Origin: Verrucomicrobiales bacterium
Lineage (GTDB): Bacteria > Verrucomicrobiota > Verrucomicrobiia > Limisphaerales > J093
Direction of reading: 5' to 3'
DNA length: 64,000 nt
Assembly (NCBI GenBank): GCA_015075445.1
Contig: JABTUJ010000017.1
Location: forward strand, 1 to 64,000
A program made the translations under genes and the position numbers. Below, one piece after another: positions 54,462-64,000 of this stretch (positions are counted from its first letter, which is position 1; each line of letters starts with the position of its first letter). The notes beneath the pieces were generated by a model. It saw only the letters and a program-made list of their open reading frames with translations, was not told where the DNA came from and did no database searches.

Positions 54462-55112
54462 TCAGGTCTCACAGTCAAAGTCCGTGGGCAGATCCGGCTG
54501 ACGATGATGGTCGAACATCCGCCTCACCTGGGCGGGCGTGACCCGGGTCAGGGAAAGGTCCGGGATCTCCCGCTCCCCGAAAAAGTCGACCGCGTCGGTC
54601 TCGATGCCGGGCTCTGGGGTTCCCCCCGTGAGGGCGCAAAGCAGGAAGAGCTTGTAGACGTGAAAGGCAAAAGGCGGTTCGTGCGGGTGCTTGCTCCGGT
54701 CAAGGACGGCGAGCACCTTCGTGGCGCGGACGGCCAGTCCCGATTCCTCGTGCACCTCGCGCTCGACATTCTCGGCGGGGGAAGCGCCGACATCCGCCCA
54801 TCCGCCCGGCAAGGTCCAATGGCCGTCGCTCCGCTCCCGCACCAGCAGGAGTTTGTCTTCGCGAAAGACCACGCCGCGCACGTCCACCTTGGGCGTAGCG
54901 TAGTCGGTCTCCCGTTCCAGGACCTCGAGAACCAGGGACGGATCGAGCATGGAACCCGCCGCCAGTATCTCGGCGGCGATCGACCGAAGCGCCTCGTACC
55001 GCTCCCGGTCGTAGGGATCGCGGGCAAAGGTCAGCCCGTTCTGGGCGATGGCCTGGATCCGCTGGCTCCAGGCCAGCCAACGCGTGTCTGGGAGAGACGA
55101 CATGATGTCCAA
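54462..55112 (-). CDS. Nudix hydrolase with N-terminal NUDIX_N-like domain
   Basis: A 216-residue cytoplasmic Nudix hydrolase cleaving nucleoside-diphosphate-linked substrates. Residues about 8-65 form a helical NUDIX_N_2-like domain. The Nudix box starts at G-W-A-D-V-G-A-S-P-A-E and ends R-E-V-H-E-E-S-G-L. The R-E-x-x-E-E core is intact, but the Glu at box position 7 is Ala. ATG 55112, with an in-frame ATG 55103. Gene order shows no pathway link. Substrate unknown. Confidence 0.88.
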   Translation of the reverse strand: MDIMSSLPDTRWLAWSQRIQAIAQNGLTFARDPYDRERYEALRSIAAEILAAGSMLDPSLVLEVLERETDYATPKVDVRGVVFREDKLLLVRERSDGHWTLPGGWADVGASPAENVEREVHEESGLAVRATKVLAVLDRSKHPHEPPFAFHVYKLFLLCALTGGTPEPGIETDAVDFFGEREIPDLSLTRVTPAQVRRMFDHHRQPDLPTDFDCET

Positions 55113-55147
55113 CGATCCGCGTCACGGCGGATTCGGCGACCGAGTGA

Positions 55148-56647
55148 TCAGCCAGCCAAGGCAGGCGCCAGGGGATCCGTCGCCGCGGTCCGGCCGGCGG
55201 CATCGACGGTGACCACGCGGTAGCTCGGACGGTTTTCGGACTGGAGCGTCTCCTCGAAGACAAACGGGGCCTTCGTCGTCTGTGGTCGGTGCTCGACGGT
55301 CGCGATGGCCTTGCCGTCCCGCTGGAGCTCGTAATGGCGGATGGGCTGATCGGCGGCATACGCGGTCTGCCAGGTCAGTTGAGCGGTGCGACGACCGTCC
55401 CGGAGCTCGATCCGGGCGGCGGCCTCGCGCGGCGCGCCGAGGGCGGCTTGCGCCACCTGGAACCAGTTCACCCGCCCCTTGCCCGCGGCGTCGGCGAGGC
55501 TTTCGATCTCCTGGCGGTCGGCTTCGCCGAGGCCCTGGGCGCGGATTTGGGCGGCCGACAGGTTCTGTTCAAGCTGACAGCGGCGGGCGTCGGCCGCGAC
55601 CTCGCCGATGCCGATGATGAGGGTGCCGATGCCCGGGGTGGCGAGGCTGTACTCGATGAGGGGGCGACTGGGCAACCGGGTGTCGCCGACCGTACGCACC
55701 ACGTCCGCGGGGGTCTGTGACCAGCGCGGTTCCTTCGTGTACATGGCGCCGTCGGCGAAGGTCTTCATGGCCACGATGCCGACGTTCTTGGCAGCGGCGA
55801 CGGGGATGGCGTTGAACTGGTGACTCTGGTACCGGCGGTCATTGGCGTTGATGGCGATCAGCATGGCGTCGATCACGTCGGAGTGATCCCGCTGGAGGCA
55901 CTCCATCATGACGGGGGAGGAGAAATGGCCGCTGATGCCGATCCGGCGGATGCGCTTCTCCTCGCGGGGATTGAGGCCCGTGAGGTTGGAGCCGTCGCGG
56001 TAGTCGCGCAGCACCGCGAGGGCACCCAGGCGGTCGGCCTTGGGGTCGGGGCGGTCCAGTCCCTCAAAGATGGCCTCGACCTCGGCCAGGGTGTTGAGGT
56101 TGTGGATGAAGAACAGGTCCAGGTACGCGTCGTCCGGATACCCACCGCGGCCGTCGCCAAACAACTGGGACAAGGAGCGCTTGATGTCGTCCGCCGCGCG
56201 CGACCCGGGCGGGCCGTCGGTGCGGTCGTGGACCTCCGGGTGTGATCCCCGGGCGTGGCGGACCATGGTCTTGCTGGCGAGGATCAGCGAGCGGCGGCCC
56301 CGTTCGTCGTAACCGGGTCGGTCGGGCACGAGATGGCGGGCGCGGAGGGCCTTGCCGAAGTTCATCTGGCTCGGGCCGTAGGCGTTCGACGTGTCGAAGT
56401 AATTCACGCCGCGCTCGAGCGCCTTGAGGATGAGGGCCGTGGGGTCCACATCAGCCGGGGTCCACTGGATCGAGGCCTGGCCGCCCAAGCCCAGCGTGGT
56501 CACCTCGAAGCCGGTCCGGCCCAGGACGCGCTTCATGGGTCGGGTGACGCCGACGTCGCCCAGACAGAGGCTCGGGGCGGCGAGCGCGCCGGCGGTGAAG
56601 GTCGTCGAGCGCGCCAGGAAATCGCGACGGGAAAGGGGAGTGGTCAT
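55148..56647 (-). CDS. Tat-exported aldo/keto reductase with C-terminal FN3-like domain
   Basis: A 499-residue oxidoreductase. Twin-arginine signal S-R-R-D-F-L at residues 6-11, hydrophobic A-G-A-L-A-A-P. The aldo/keto reductase barrel spans about 40-395: catalytic Asp and Tyr in N-Y-F-D-T-S-N-A-Y-G, Lys in I-L-A-S-K-T, His in F-F-I-H-N. The last 90 residues (I-E-L-R-D-G-R, Y-E-L-Q-R-D-G-K, S-Y-R-V-V-T-V-D) form an FN3-like domain not found in ordinary members. Tat export suggests folding with NADPH before translocation. ATG 56647. Substrate unknown. Confidence 0.88.
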   Translation of the reverse strand: MTTPLSRRDFLARSTTFTAGALAAPSLCLGDVGVTRPMKRVLGRTGFEVTTLGLGGQASIQWTPADVDPTALILKALERGVNYFDTSNAYGPSQMNFGKALRARHLVPDRPGYDERGRRSLILASKTMVRHARGSHPEVHDRTDGPPGSRAADDIKRSLSQLFGDGRGGYPDDAYLDLFFIHNLNTLAEVEAIFEGLDRPDPKADRLGALAVLRDYRDGSNLTGLNPREEKRIRRIGISGHFSSPVMMECLQRDHSDVIDAMLIAINANDRRYQSHQFNAIPVAAAKNVGIVAMKTFADGAMYTKEPRWSQTPADVVRTVGDTRLPSRPLIEYSLATPGIGTLIIGIGEVAADARRCQLEQNLSAAQIRAQGLGEADRQEIESLADAAGKGRVNWFQVAQAALGAPREAAARIELRDGRRTAQLTWQTAYAADQPIRHYELQRDGKAIATVEHRPQTTKAPFVFEETLQSENRPSYRVVTVDAAGRTAATDPLAPALAG

Positions 56648-56703
56648 GGCCGCTGACTATCGGCGCGGCCCGGGCGAGTACAAGCCGATTCAGCAGCCGG
56701 CGG

Positions 56704-58748
56704 CTACTCCTTGCGGAGGCGGAAGAAGCGGACCGGGCTGGTGGGTTTGAAGCTCACGACCCATCGGTCGCCCTCGGCCACAGGCGGGATGACGACGGGG
56801 AGCCATTGGGGTTCGGCGAGGCGGTCTTTGAACTCGAGGCGGTAATCGGACGCGGCGAGCGGCCAGGACAAGGCGAGGCGGCTGGGGTTCCGATCCACCG
56901 TGAGCACGGGAGTCTCGAAGATGCCGAGTTCGAGCCGGTTCGAGGTATTGGGGTTGGTGCGGGCGGTGGCGGGGGAGAGCACGCTGGCCTGGCTCACAAA
57001 GAGGCCGACGCGCGTGGGACGCAGCGTGACGGTGAGGCGGGCGTGCGTTCCCGGAGGCAGATCGCCCAGGTTACAGACGACGCCTGGCGGGGCGAGGTAG
57101 TGGTTGCCGCGCGAGAGCTCCGAGCCCAGGAGCTCGACGTTGAGGGAGAAGGCGACGAGCATCTCGACGCGTGGGGCCAGAATGATGCCGCGGTTGGTGA
57201 CGACCACGGCGATGGTGACCTCGTTGCCCACGAGCAGCGGCGAGAGCGGTTCATGGTAAACCAGCAAATCGGCCTCGCTGAAGGTCTGACCGGTAAACGT
57301 CACCACGTTGTTGGCGAGGACGGGATCGAAGGTGGGCGAGTGGACCTGGGCGGTGGCGTTGAGCGCGCCCGGCTGTTGCACGATCACCGTGAAGATGGCC
57401 ACCGCCTCCGTCCCGGCGGGCACCAGCCCCACCCGCCAGGAGACCTGGCCCGACGCGGACTCCCAGCTCCCCACGTTGGCGTCCACGGACACGAGCACGG
57501 CATGTTCCGGGAGCCGGTGGGTGACGGTCACCTCGGCTGCGTCGGCGGGACCCTGATTCGCCGCCACGACCGCATAGCGGAACTCGTGACCGACCAGGGC
57601 GTCGTCCGACTCCGGCCAGAGAGCAACGGCCAGGTCGGCACCGAGGCGGGTGTCGTTCACGAACTCGGCGCGGTTATTCTCCGGCCGAGGATCCAGCTCC
57701 GCCGCGGCCACCGCGGCGCCGAGGACGAGCGCCCCTTCGGCCTCCGGCGTGACGGTGATCCGAAGCGTCGCCAGCGCGCCCGGGGCGAGCTCTCCCAGCC
57801 GGACGTTCAGCGTATCGCCGGTTCGGTCCCAATTGCCCTGGCTGATCTCGAGCAATTCAAAGCGGACGAGTGCGGGCAACGTGCACTCGAGCTGCACTCC
57901 CGTCGCGAGGTGCGGCCCCGCATTCGTGACAGCGACGAGGTAATCGAACGGCTGTCCCAGTACGGCCACCGCAACCGAGGCTGCGAGTTGCACCCGGAGA
58001 TCGGCGCCAAGCTGCACGTCGGTTGACGCCGTGGCCTGGTTGTTCGCCGGGTCCGGGTCACCCTCGTGAGCGAGGGCCTGCGCGGTGTTCGTCCACCCCC
58101 CCAGCTTCAGGGGGCGCAACAACAGGTCCACGCTCGCGCTGGCTCCGGGGTCGAGCGGACCCGGTTCGTAGACGAAGGTGTCGCCGTCGCGGCGGAAGGA
58201 GCCCCGGGACGGCTCGGCGGTCACAAACTCGGTGTCCTCCGGCAGCGGGTCAATCACCTGCACCTGCGTGGCCCGGCTCGGGCCGAGGTTGGCCACGGTC
58301 AACCGGAACCGGGCGGGCTGGCCCAACAGGGCGACCGTGTCCAGGAACTCCTTCGCCAGCTCCAGGTTGGCGCCGGGAAGGACCTCGACCGCGACCGGCG
58401 CCCGGTTATCGCCGGGGTGGGAGTCGAGCGAATCCGTTGTCACGACGGCGAGGTTGGTGCGCCAGCCCAGTTCCTGGGCGGCGAGGCGGAGCCGGGCGGT
58501 GGCCTGTGCGCCGGCTGCGAGACTCCCCAACACGAGGACCGGCCGGTTCTCGTTCGTGACGAGTTGTCCCTGGCTCAAGTCGGCTTTGGTTAGCGTGAGG
58601 CCGGCAGGCAACCAGTCGCTGAGGCGGACCTGGCTGGCGGCATGCGGACCGGCGTTCGTCACGACCAGTTCAGGCACGGCAGACCGGCCGACAACACTGC
58701 CCAGGGGTGACGATGCGAGGACAGAACCAGCGACATGACCCGAAGATC
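56704..58748 (-). CDS. DUF11 repeat protein fragment (C-terminal part of split S8 protein)
   Basis: Continues the protein at 58749-64000 in a frame shifted by one base. It holds five DUF11 repeats of about 115-125 residues, each with a V-T-N-x-G-P-type core (V-V-T-N-A-G-P-H-A-A-S-Q in the first). It ends with the shared C-terminal module (S-W-P-L-A-A-S-D-Y-R-L, R-F-F-R-L-R-K-E). No usable start codon precedes the first repeat in this frame, so it is unlikely to be an independent gene. The frame is open from 59265 but its upstream part overlaps the real frame and is a shadow. Either the gene is broken or a sequencing indel lies near 58715. Confidence 0.7.
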
Positions 58749-61700
58749 TCAGCGAAACTCGACCGTGTTGTCGTCCGGGGTGGAGTCCACCAGCGAACCA
58801 CTGACCGAGGCGGTGAGCATGACGCGCGCCGGATCCCGGGGTGTCACGACCACATCGAGTGTGACCGTCGCGCCCGCGGCCAACTCGTCCAGGCGCCACT
58901 GCACCTCCTGCCCGGTCAGGGCGGCCGTCCCGGCGCTGGGTGTCAGGGTCGTCAACTCGAGGGCCGGCGGGAGGGGATGGCGGAGCAGGACCGCCGTGGC
59001 CGGGAGTTCGCCACGGTTCCCGATGGTGAAGCGGTACGGGACAGGTTCCCCGAGGATCAAGGGCGGGGCGGGCGCGTCGACGGCCAGCGACAGGTCGCCG
59101 GTCCGCTGCACCTCGGTAACCCGCGCGACGCTGTTGTTGTCGGGATGCGCATCCGCCTGGTCGGCGACCACGGTGGAGCGGTTGGTGATGGCGCCGAGCT
59201 CCGAGGCCTGCAGGACGAGGTCGAGCGTGGCGGCCGCGTGAGGCTCCAGCGTGCCGATCTGCCATTGCACCCCGGCTGTCTCCAGCCGCCAGAACCCCTG
59301 GCTGGGTGTCATCCGGAGGATCTCGAACGCCCCGATCAAGGTCTCGTCCAACTGGACGCCGGTGGCGCGGTCGGGACCCCGGTTGGTGACGGTGAGGAAC
59401 AGGCGCACGGGCTCCTCCAGAATCGCCGGGTCGGGAGAGACGCTCTTGGTCACCTGCAGATCGGCGGCCGGCACGACCTCAGTCTGGCTGTGGCACTCGT
59501 TGTTGGCGTCGTTCTCGTCGGGCTGGGTGGAGCTGATGCGAGCGGTGTGGCTGGCCAGTCCGCTGACCGCGACCCGCACGGTGAGCGTCATTGTCGCCGT
59601 GGCGCCCGCCTCGAGGCGGCCCAGGAGGATCTCGACTGTGTCCGGAGCGCTCGCGGACCATTCGCCCTGAGACAACGCGACGTCCTGAAGGAGTGCCTCC
59701 GCAGGTAACTGGCTGACGACCCGGGCGGCTTCGGCGGGACGGGGGCCTTCATTGCGGGCCACCAGCGTGAGGCGGAGTTCCTCCCCGTTGAGCACGACCG
59801 CAGGCTCGGCCGTGCAGGCGAGTGCGAGGTCAGTGTCACTCGCGGCGGGGACCTCGAGAGGCACGTCGACCGACTGGTTGGCCGGGTCGAGGTCGGACTC
59901 CACGCTCGTGAAGGCGACGGATATGATCTGCGTGCCGCTCACGGTGGGCCGCAGAATCAGCGTGATGTCGACGCGGCTACCCGCCGGGAGTTCACCCACG
60001 TGGCAACGGTGACCGGTCGCCTCGACCGTGCAGTCGCTGGCCCCTTCGACCGCCACCAACTCGACGCCGTGGGGCAACGCATACACGAGGTCCACCCCGG
60101 TGGCGGGCTGCGGTCCACGATTGCGCAGCGTCAGTTCCACCCGGGCCTCGCGGTGGGGCGCGGCTGGAGGAACGACGCTCCATTGGGCGAGTTCGAGGTC
60201 CACGGCCGGCAGGACCTCGAGGCGCACGTCGGCGGCGTTGTTGTCAGGCGCAAGGTCGGGCTGGGCGGCAGACACGTAGGCGGCGTTCGTGTAGACGCCC
60301 GGTTCAAGGGTCAGCACCCGCACGCGGCCGGTGGCGGTTTGAGCGACGGCGAGGTCGCCGAACTCGAACGCGATCGTGCGCCCCTCCGCCACGGCCTTCC
60401 CCTGGGACGCTTCCACCGCCTCGAGGGTGAGCGGGTCGGGGAGCACATCCGTGGCACGGACGCCGGACGCGGCATAGGGGCCATGGTTGGTGACGACCAG
60501 CGTGTACCAGACCGCCCGGCTGGCGAGGACCTGGTCTGGCGCCACGCTCTTCTTCAAACCCAGATCCGCGGGTTCCTCCACGAACCAGGTGACCTCGATC
60601 GCTTGGTTGGCGGGCACCAGATCGATTTCGAAACCGCCGGCCTGGAGCCGATGCACGGCGTCGCCCGAGACCCGGGGCGTGGCTCGTATTTCCAGCGAGG
60701 CCACGGCCCCTGCCGCTAACTCGCCGCACGCCACCGTGAGGCGGTGGTCAACCTGCGTGGCCGTTCCCTGGCTGGGGACGGCTTCCAGCAGTTCCCAGCC
60801 GGCGGGCAGGTCGTAGTCCAGCTCGACCGCGGTGGCCGCACTCGGGCCCCGATTGGTCACCGTGAGCATGTACCTGAGGGGATGCCCGACGATCACCAGG
60901 GCAGCAGGGGCCGGCATGCCTACCGCAAGGTCGGCCACCGGCCGGGCCTCCACCGCGCCGGCGGCGACGTTGTTTTCCGGCTTGGCCTCGAACTCGAAGG
61001 CACTCGCCGTGGCGACGTTGGTCAGCCAGCCGGGCTGCGTGGGGCGCAGTTCAAGCGTCAGCTCCGCGGTGCCTTCCGCGGCGAGCGACCCGACCGACCA
61101 GGTCACGAGGTCGTCAACGGCCTCGGCCGTGCCCCGCGTGGCCACGGCGGCGACCCATTCGAGACCCGGGGACAAATCGATGTTGACCGAGACCCCGGCG
61201 GCACCGGCCGGTCCCCGGTTCGCCAGGAGCAGCACTTGGTGGAAGGTGTGCCCTACCGCCACGGGCTGGGTCAGGGCCTGCCAGCCCACCTCGAGGTCGG
61301 TGCGCCGACGCACCGAGGTGACGGCTGCGGCGGTGTTGTTCGCCGTGGCGGGATCCGGATGTGCCGCGGTCACCGTGACGCGATTGGTCAGCATCCCGGC
61401 AACCTCCGGCACGGTGGCGAGGGACCACACCACGGTGTCGTCCACGGCCAGGTTGCCCAACTCCGCCAGAAAGACCCCTGCCTCGTACGTCCATTCCCCC
61501 CGACTCGAGGTGGCGCTGACGAAGCGCAGGCCGGCGGCCAGTTCGCTGCGGACGACTACGTTGCTGGCGAGAAACGGCCCGTGGTTGGTCACCCCGAGCG
61601 TCAGTTCGAGCGGCTCCCCGACGGGCGTCGGGTCCGCCGCGGCCTGGTGGGTGATGGCGACGTCGGCCGTCTCGATCACCCGGATCACCAGCGAGGAGGC

Positions 61701-64000
61701 GTTGTCCTTCGGCGTGGGTTCAATCTCGCCGGAGCGGACGGTGACGCGATTGGTGTAAGCGCCCGGCGTCTCCGCCCGGCCGGTCCAGGTGAGCACGGCG
61801 CTGCCGCCCTCGGGCATCGGCTCGAGCTGTCCGACGATCGCGGCGTCCTGGACGGTGACCACCCCGGCGTTGAGCTTGGCGGTGAGCAGCTCGACGCTGG
61901 GTGGGATCAGGTTGGTGATCACCCCGGACCGGGCCTGGTTCGGTCCCAGATTGGTGACCGTCACGGTTACGGTGAACACCTGCCCGTGCCAGGGATTGCG
62001 CGGCGAGACCCGCTGCCGCACGCTGAGGTCGGCGGTCGCGGCCTTCACGTCGATCGTCACCGTGGCCGGCGCGCTGCGAGCGACCCCGTCATCCACGTCG
62101 AACGTGAATTGGTCCGGCCCCTCATAGTCCAGGGCGGGGACATAACGCACGGTACCGGCCAGGGGATCCCAGTCCTCGAGCGTGCCGTGGAGCGGCGGCG
62201 TCACCAGCCCGAACAGGACCGGGTCTTCGTCGGGGTCGTGGGCGCCCAACACCACGGCGTCGGGTCGGTTCCAGTAAAAGACCGCAGACTGGCCGAGGGC
62301 GACGGGCGGGCGGTTGAACGGCTCGCATTGGTAGCCCTGCTCGGCGAACTCGAGGGGCATTTGCCAGCACAACAAGGTGCCCACGTCCTCGACGTTCACA
62401 TCCGCTATGACCAACTCCCACTCACCCTGCAAGGGGCGATTGAGCAGAGTCGCGAGCGGCTGGTGCGGACGGAAGGCACCGGCGAGGGGCGCGACCCCGC
62501 TGGTGATGGGCGCCGCGGCGGCGTCATCGAAGCGGGTCCACACGACGTCTGGTCCACAGGCGCCCTGGCCCAGGTTCTGGCCGAAGAACACGCCTTCGGG
62601 GAGGAGTCTCACGGCGGTGCCATCGGGGTGTTCGAGCGTCACGCGCAGATCGTCCAGCCAGGAGTGGTCGAGCCGGACTTCCACTTGCAGGTCCTTCACC
62701 ACCCCGTCCCGGTCGATGAACAACGGGGCCCGCAGCGTGCCCCCGTCCGGAATGGGCCGGGGAACGGCCGAGGCCACGAACACCTCACGCGCCACGTTGG
62801 TCACCTCGAGCCGGCCGACCACCCGCGGCACCTCCTGCTGGAACGGCACCTCCCCCACGGTCGCAACCACCCGCAATTGAAACGCGTGGCCGCACGGGGC
62901 CGCTTTGCTGACCCGATAGCGGAGCGGCGTGGTGTTCCCTGCCGCCGCTCCCGGCCGGATGTCGGTATAGGTCGCGGTATCCACCAACAGGTGGACGTAG
63001 GGCGACTCGGTGCTGAGCTGGGCGGTGACGTTCACGGCCGTTGGCCCGTCCGTGTTCCGCAGCACGATGGTTTCCTCGATCTCCTCGCCGGGATCCAGGA
63101 AGCCATTGCCGTTGCCGGCAGCCACGTCGCTCGAGGTCGCGCTCTCGAGGACCAGCAGCGGGACGCCGGGTGGGGTGGCCGGTGAGTAGAGCAGCGTGAA
63201 TTTCTGGGATCCAGCGGACGGGATCTGGCTGCCCAGCACCGTCAGGGTCCAACGCCCCGGCCGCACGCCCGTGCTGACCCAAACCTGTTCCACCACGTTG
63301 ACATGGTCCGGGGCGGTCCGGACGGCAGGCGCGCCCGGGTTCGCCGGATCGAGGGTCCACGGAAAGTGCCGGGTCCCGTCGGGATCGGTCACGACGAGGT
63401 CGAGGTCGTTCACGAGCGCGCGGGCGGCGTTTTCCGCGGCGGGCACGTCGTCCCAGACGAGCGTGACCTTCACGTTCGCGGTGTCCGCGGGTACGTCCAG
63501 CGGATAACTGACCCCGGTTCCGTGCGTGACCTGACCCACGAGCCAGCCTCCCCCTCGCAGATGATCCACCGCGTCCCGGACCTGCACCCGGCCGTAGCCC
63601 GACGCGTAGTCGGGTCCGGGGTGGAAACCCTGCGCGGCGTCGGTCAGATCCGCCGCCGTGTGGATCAGCAAGCCCTTGACCGTGGCTGGAAGCGGGGTTT
63701 GCCCCTCGAACCGCTGCCGGTAATCCTCGATGAGCAGCGCCACCGCACCCGAAACCGCCGGGGCCGCCATCGACGTCCCGGCCATGACCCCATAGGAGGT
63801 GGTGGGGAGGGTGGAGGTGACGCCGCCATCGCCGCCCACCTCATCACCCGGCGCAACGAACTCCGGCTTCACCCGGCCGTCATCCGTCGGTCCCCAGCCG
63901 CTGAAAACGGTCATCGAGTTGTCATCCGAGTTCACCGCCCCCACGGTGAGGATGTTCTTCGCCGTGGCCGGAACGCCGACCGTTCGATAGCCGTCGGGCG
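58749..64000 (-). CDS. Subtilisin-like (S8) protease with P-domain and DUF11 repeats, partial
   Basis: Starts outside the window on the right; about 1749 codons are visible. The first region is the end of an S8 peptidase domain with catalytic Ser in G-T-S-M-A-A-P; the Asp and His would be beyond the edge. A proprotein-convertase P-domain follows (D-H-S-W-L-D-D-L-R-V-T-L-E-H-P-D-G-T, W-E-L-V-I-A-D-V). Next comes a cadherin-like segment (D-P-D-E-D-P-V-L), then nine DUF11 repeats. It stops at TGA 58749-58751 in the middle of a repeat linker. Reading past this TGA gives D-L-R-V-M-S, the expected repeat start, and the adjacent frame then continues. A very long exported surface protein. Confidence 0.82.
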   Translation of the reverse strand, partial: PDGYRTVGVPATAKNILTVGAVNSDDNSMTVFSGWGPTDDGRVKPEFVAPGDEVGGDGGVTSTLPTTSYGVMAGTSMAAPAVSGAVALLIEDYRQRFEGQTPLPATVKGLLIHTAADLTDAAQGFHPGPDYASGYGRVQVRDAVDHLRGGGWLVGQVTHGTGVSYPLDVPADTANVKVTLVWDDVPAAENAARALVNDLDLVVTDPDGTRHFPWTLDPANPGAPAVRTAPDHVNVVEQVWVSTGVRPGRWTLTVLGSQIPSAGSQKFTLLYSPATPPGVPLLVLESATSSDVAAGNGNGFLDPGEEIEETIVLRNTDGPTAVNVTAQLSTESPYVHLLVDTATYTDIRPGAAAGNTTPLRYRVSKAAPCGHAFQLRVVATVGEVPFQQEVPRVVGRLEVTNVAREVFVASAVPRPIPDGGTLRAPLFIDRDGVVKDLQVEVRLDHSWLDDLRVTLEHPDGTAVRLLPEGVFFGQNLGQGACGPDVVWTRFDDAAAAPITSGVAPLAGAFRPHQPLATLLNRPLQGEWELVIADVNVEDVGTLLCWQMPLEFAEQGYQCEPFNRPPVALGQSAVFYWNRPDAVVLGAHDPDEDPVLFGLVTPPLHGTLEDWDPLAGTVRYVPALDYEGPDQFTFDVDDGVARSAPATVTIDVKAATADLSVRQRVSPRNPWHGQVFTVTVTVTNLGPNQARSGVITNLIPPSVELLTAKLNAGVVTVQDAAIVGQLEPMPEGGSAVLTWTGRAETPGAYTNRVTVRSGEIEPTPKDNASSLVIRVIETADVAITHQAAADPTPVGEPLELTLGVTNHGPFLASNVVVRSELAAGLRFVSATSSRGEWTYEAGVFLAELGNLAVDDTVVWSLATVPEVAGMLTNRVTVTAAHPDPATANNTAAAVTSVRRRTDLEVGWQALTQPVAVGHTFHQVLLLANRGPAGAAGVSVNIDLSPGLEWVAAVATRGTAEAVDDLVTWSVGSLAAEGTAELTLELRPTQPGWLTNVATASAFEFEAKPENNVAAGAVEARPVADLAVGMPAPAALVIVGHPLRYMLTVTNRGPSAATAVELDYDLPAGWELLEAVPSQGTATQVDHRLTVACGELAAGAVASLEIRATPRVSGDAVHRLQAGGFEIDLVPANQAIEVTWFVEEPADLGLKKSVAPDQVLASRAVWYTLVVTNHGPYAASGVRATDVLPDPLTLEAVEASQGKAVAEGRTIAFEFGDLAVAQTATGRVRVLTLEPGVYTNAAYVSAAQPDLAPDNNAADVRLEVLPAVDLELAQWSVVPPAAPHREARVELTLRNRGPQPATGVDLVYALPHGVELVAVEGASDCTVEATGHRCHVGELPAGSRVDITLILRPTVSGTQIISVAFTSVESDLDPANQSVDVPLEVPAASDTDLALACTAEPAVVLNGEELRLTLVARNEGPRPAEAARVVSQLPAEALLQDVALSQGEWSASAPDTVEILLGRLEAGATATMTLTVRVAVSGLASHTARISSTQPDENDANNECHSQTEVVPAADLQVTKSVSPDPAILEEPVRLFLTVTNRGPDRATGVQLDETLIGAFEILRMTPSQGFWRLETAGVQWQIGTLEPHAAATLDLVLQASELGAITNRSTVVADQADAHPDNNSVARVTEVQRTGDLSLAVDAPAPPLILGEPVPYRFTIGNRGELPATAVLLRHPLPPALELTTLTPSAGTAALTGQEVQWRLDELAAGATVTLDVVVTPRDPARVMLTASVSGSLVDSTPDDNTVEFR

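Overview
The window is about 64 kb of very GC-rich bacterial chromosome with no RNA genes, integrase or transposase that I can recognise. The mixture points to a Verrucomicrobiota-like organism, perhaps the Limisphaerales/Pedosphaera side; this is inferred from gene content, not from a marker gene. The indications are a row of exported sulfatases, an alpha-L-rhamnosidase of the GH106 type, a CotH/lamin-tail surface protein, a PEP-CTERM-like protein, giant DUF11 repeat proteins, a fused SpmA/SpmB protein, and a recurring C-terminal 'FF/Y-R-x-R' module on exported proteins. Intergenic regions carry several families of short palindromic or dispersed repeats.

Layout. 0.1-1.9 kb: M3 oligoendopeptidase. 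1.9-2.8 kb: gene-free stretch with palindromic repeats. 2.8-4.7 kb: secreted beta-propeller-like protein. 4.9-13.0 kb: the most distinctive region, a tight same-strand run of seven genes: vWA protein, PspA/IM30-like coiled coil, a substrate-binding protein fused to an OmpA-like peptidoglycan-binding domain, ABC permease, ABC ATPase, membrane coiled-coil protein and a large AAA+ ATPase. It is followed without a gap by an RlmI-type rRNA methyltransferase. 14.3-15.6 kb: SpmAB fusion (reverse) with a 12-base G/C homopolymer in its linker. 15.8-18.1 kb: OB-fold exported protein and the two subunits of class I fumarase. 18.2-20.3 kb: uvrB. 20.8-25.3 kb: two convergent exported proteins, one with two 525-bp internal repeats. 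25.5-31.7 kb: four consecutive sulfatases. 31.7-36.2 kb: membrane-anchored hypothetical protein, a LysR regulator broken by one in-frame TAG, fabD and carA. 36.3-42.3 kb: TPR protein, exported RraA-like protein, PEP-CTERM-like protein, and a DUF3592 protein overlapping a small P-loop ATPase. 42.3-56.6 kb: LamG protein, Uma2 nuclease-like protein, CotH/LTD protein, GH106, Nudix, Tat-exported aldo/keto reductase. 56.7-64.0 kb: a subtilisin-like protease with a P-domain and about 14 DUF11 repeats, broken into two frames and running off the right edge.

How genes may work together. The sulfatases, GH106 enzyme and LamG proteins look like tools for degrading sulfated, rhamnose-containing polysaccharides outside the cytoplasm. 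The 4.9-13.0 kb run looks like an envelope-associated machine: an ATP-driven importer whose binding protein is anchored to membrane and cell wall, coupled to a PspA-like membrane-guard protein and an AAA+/vWA pair. That coupling is inferred from gene order only. Housekeeping genes (uvrB, fabD, carA, fumarase, rlmI) are interspersed and look intact.
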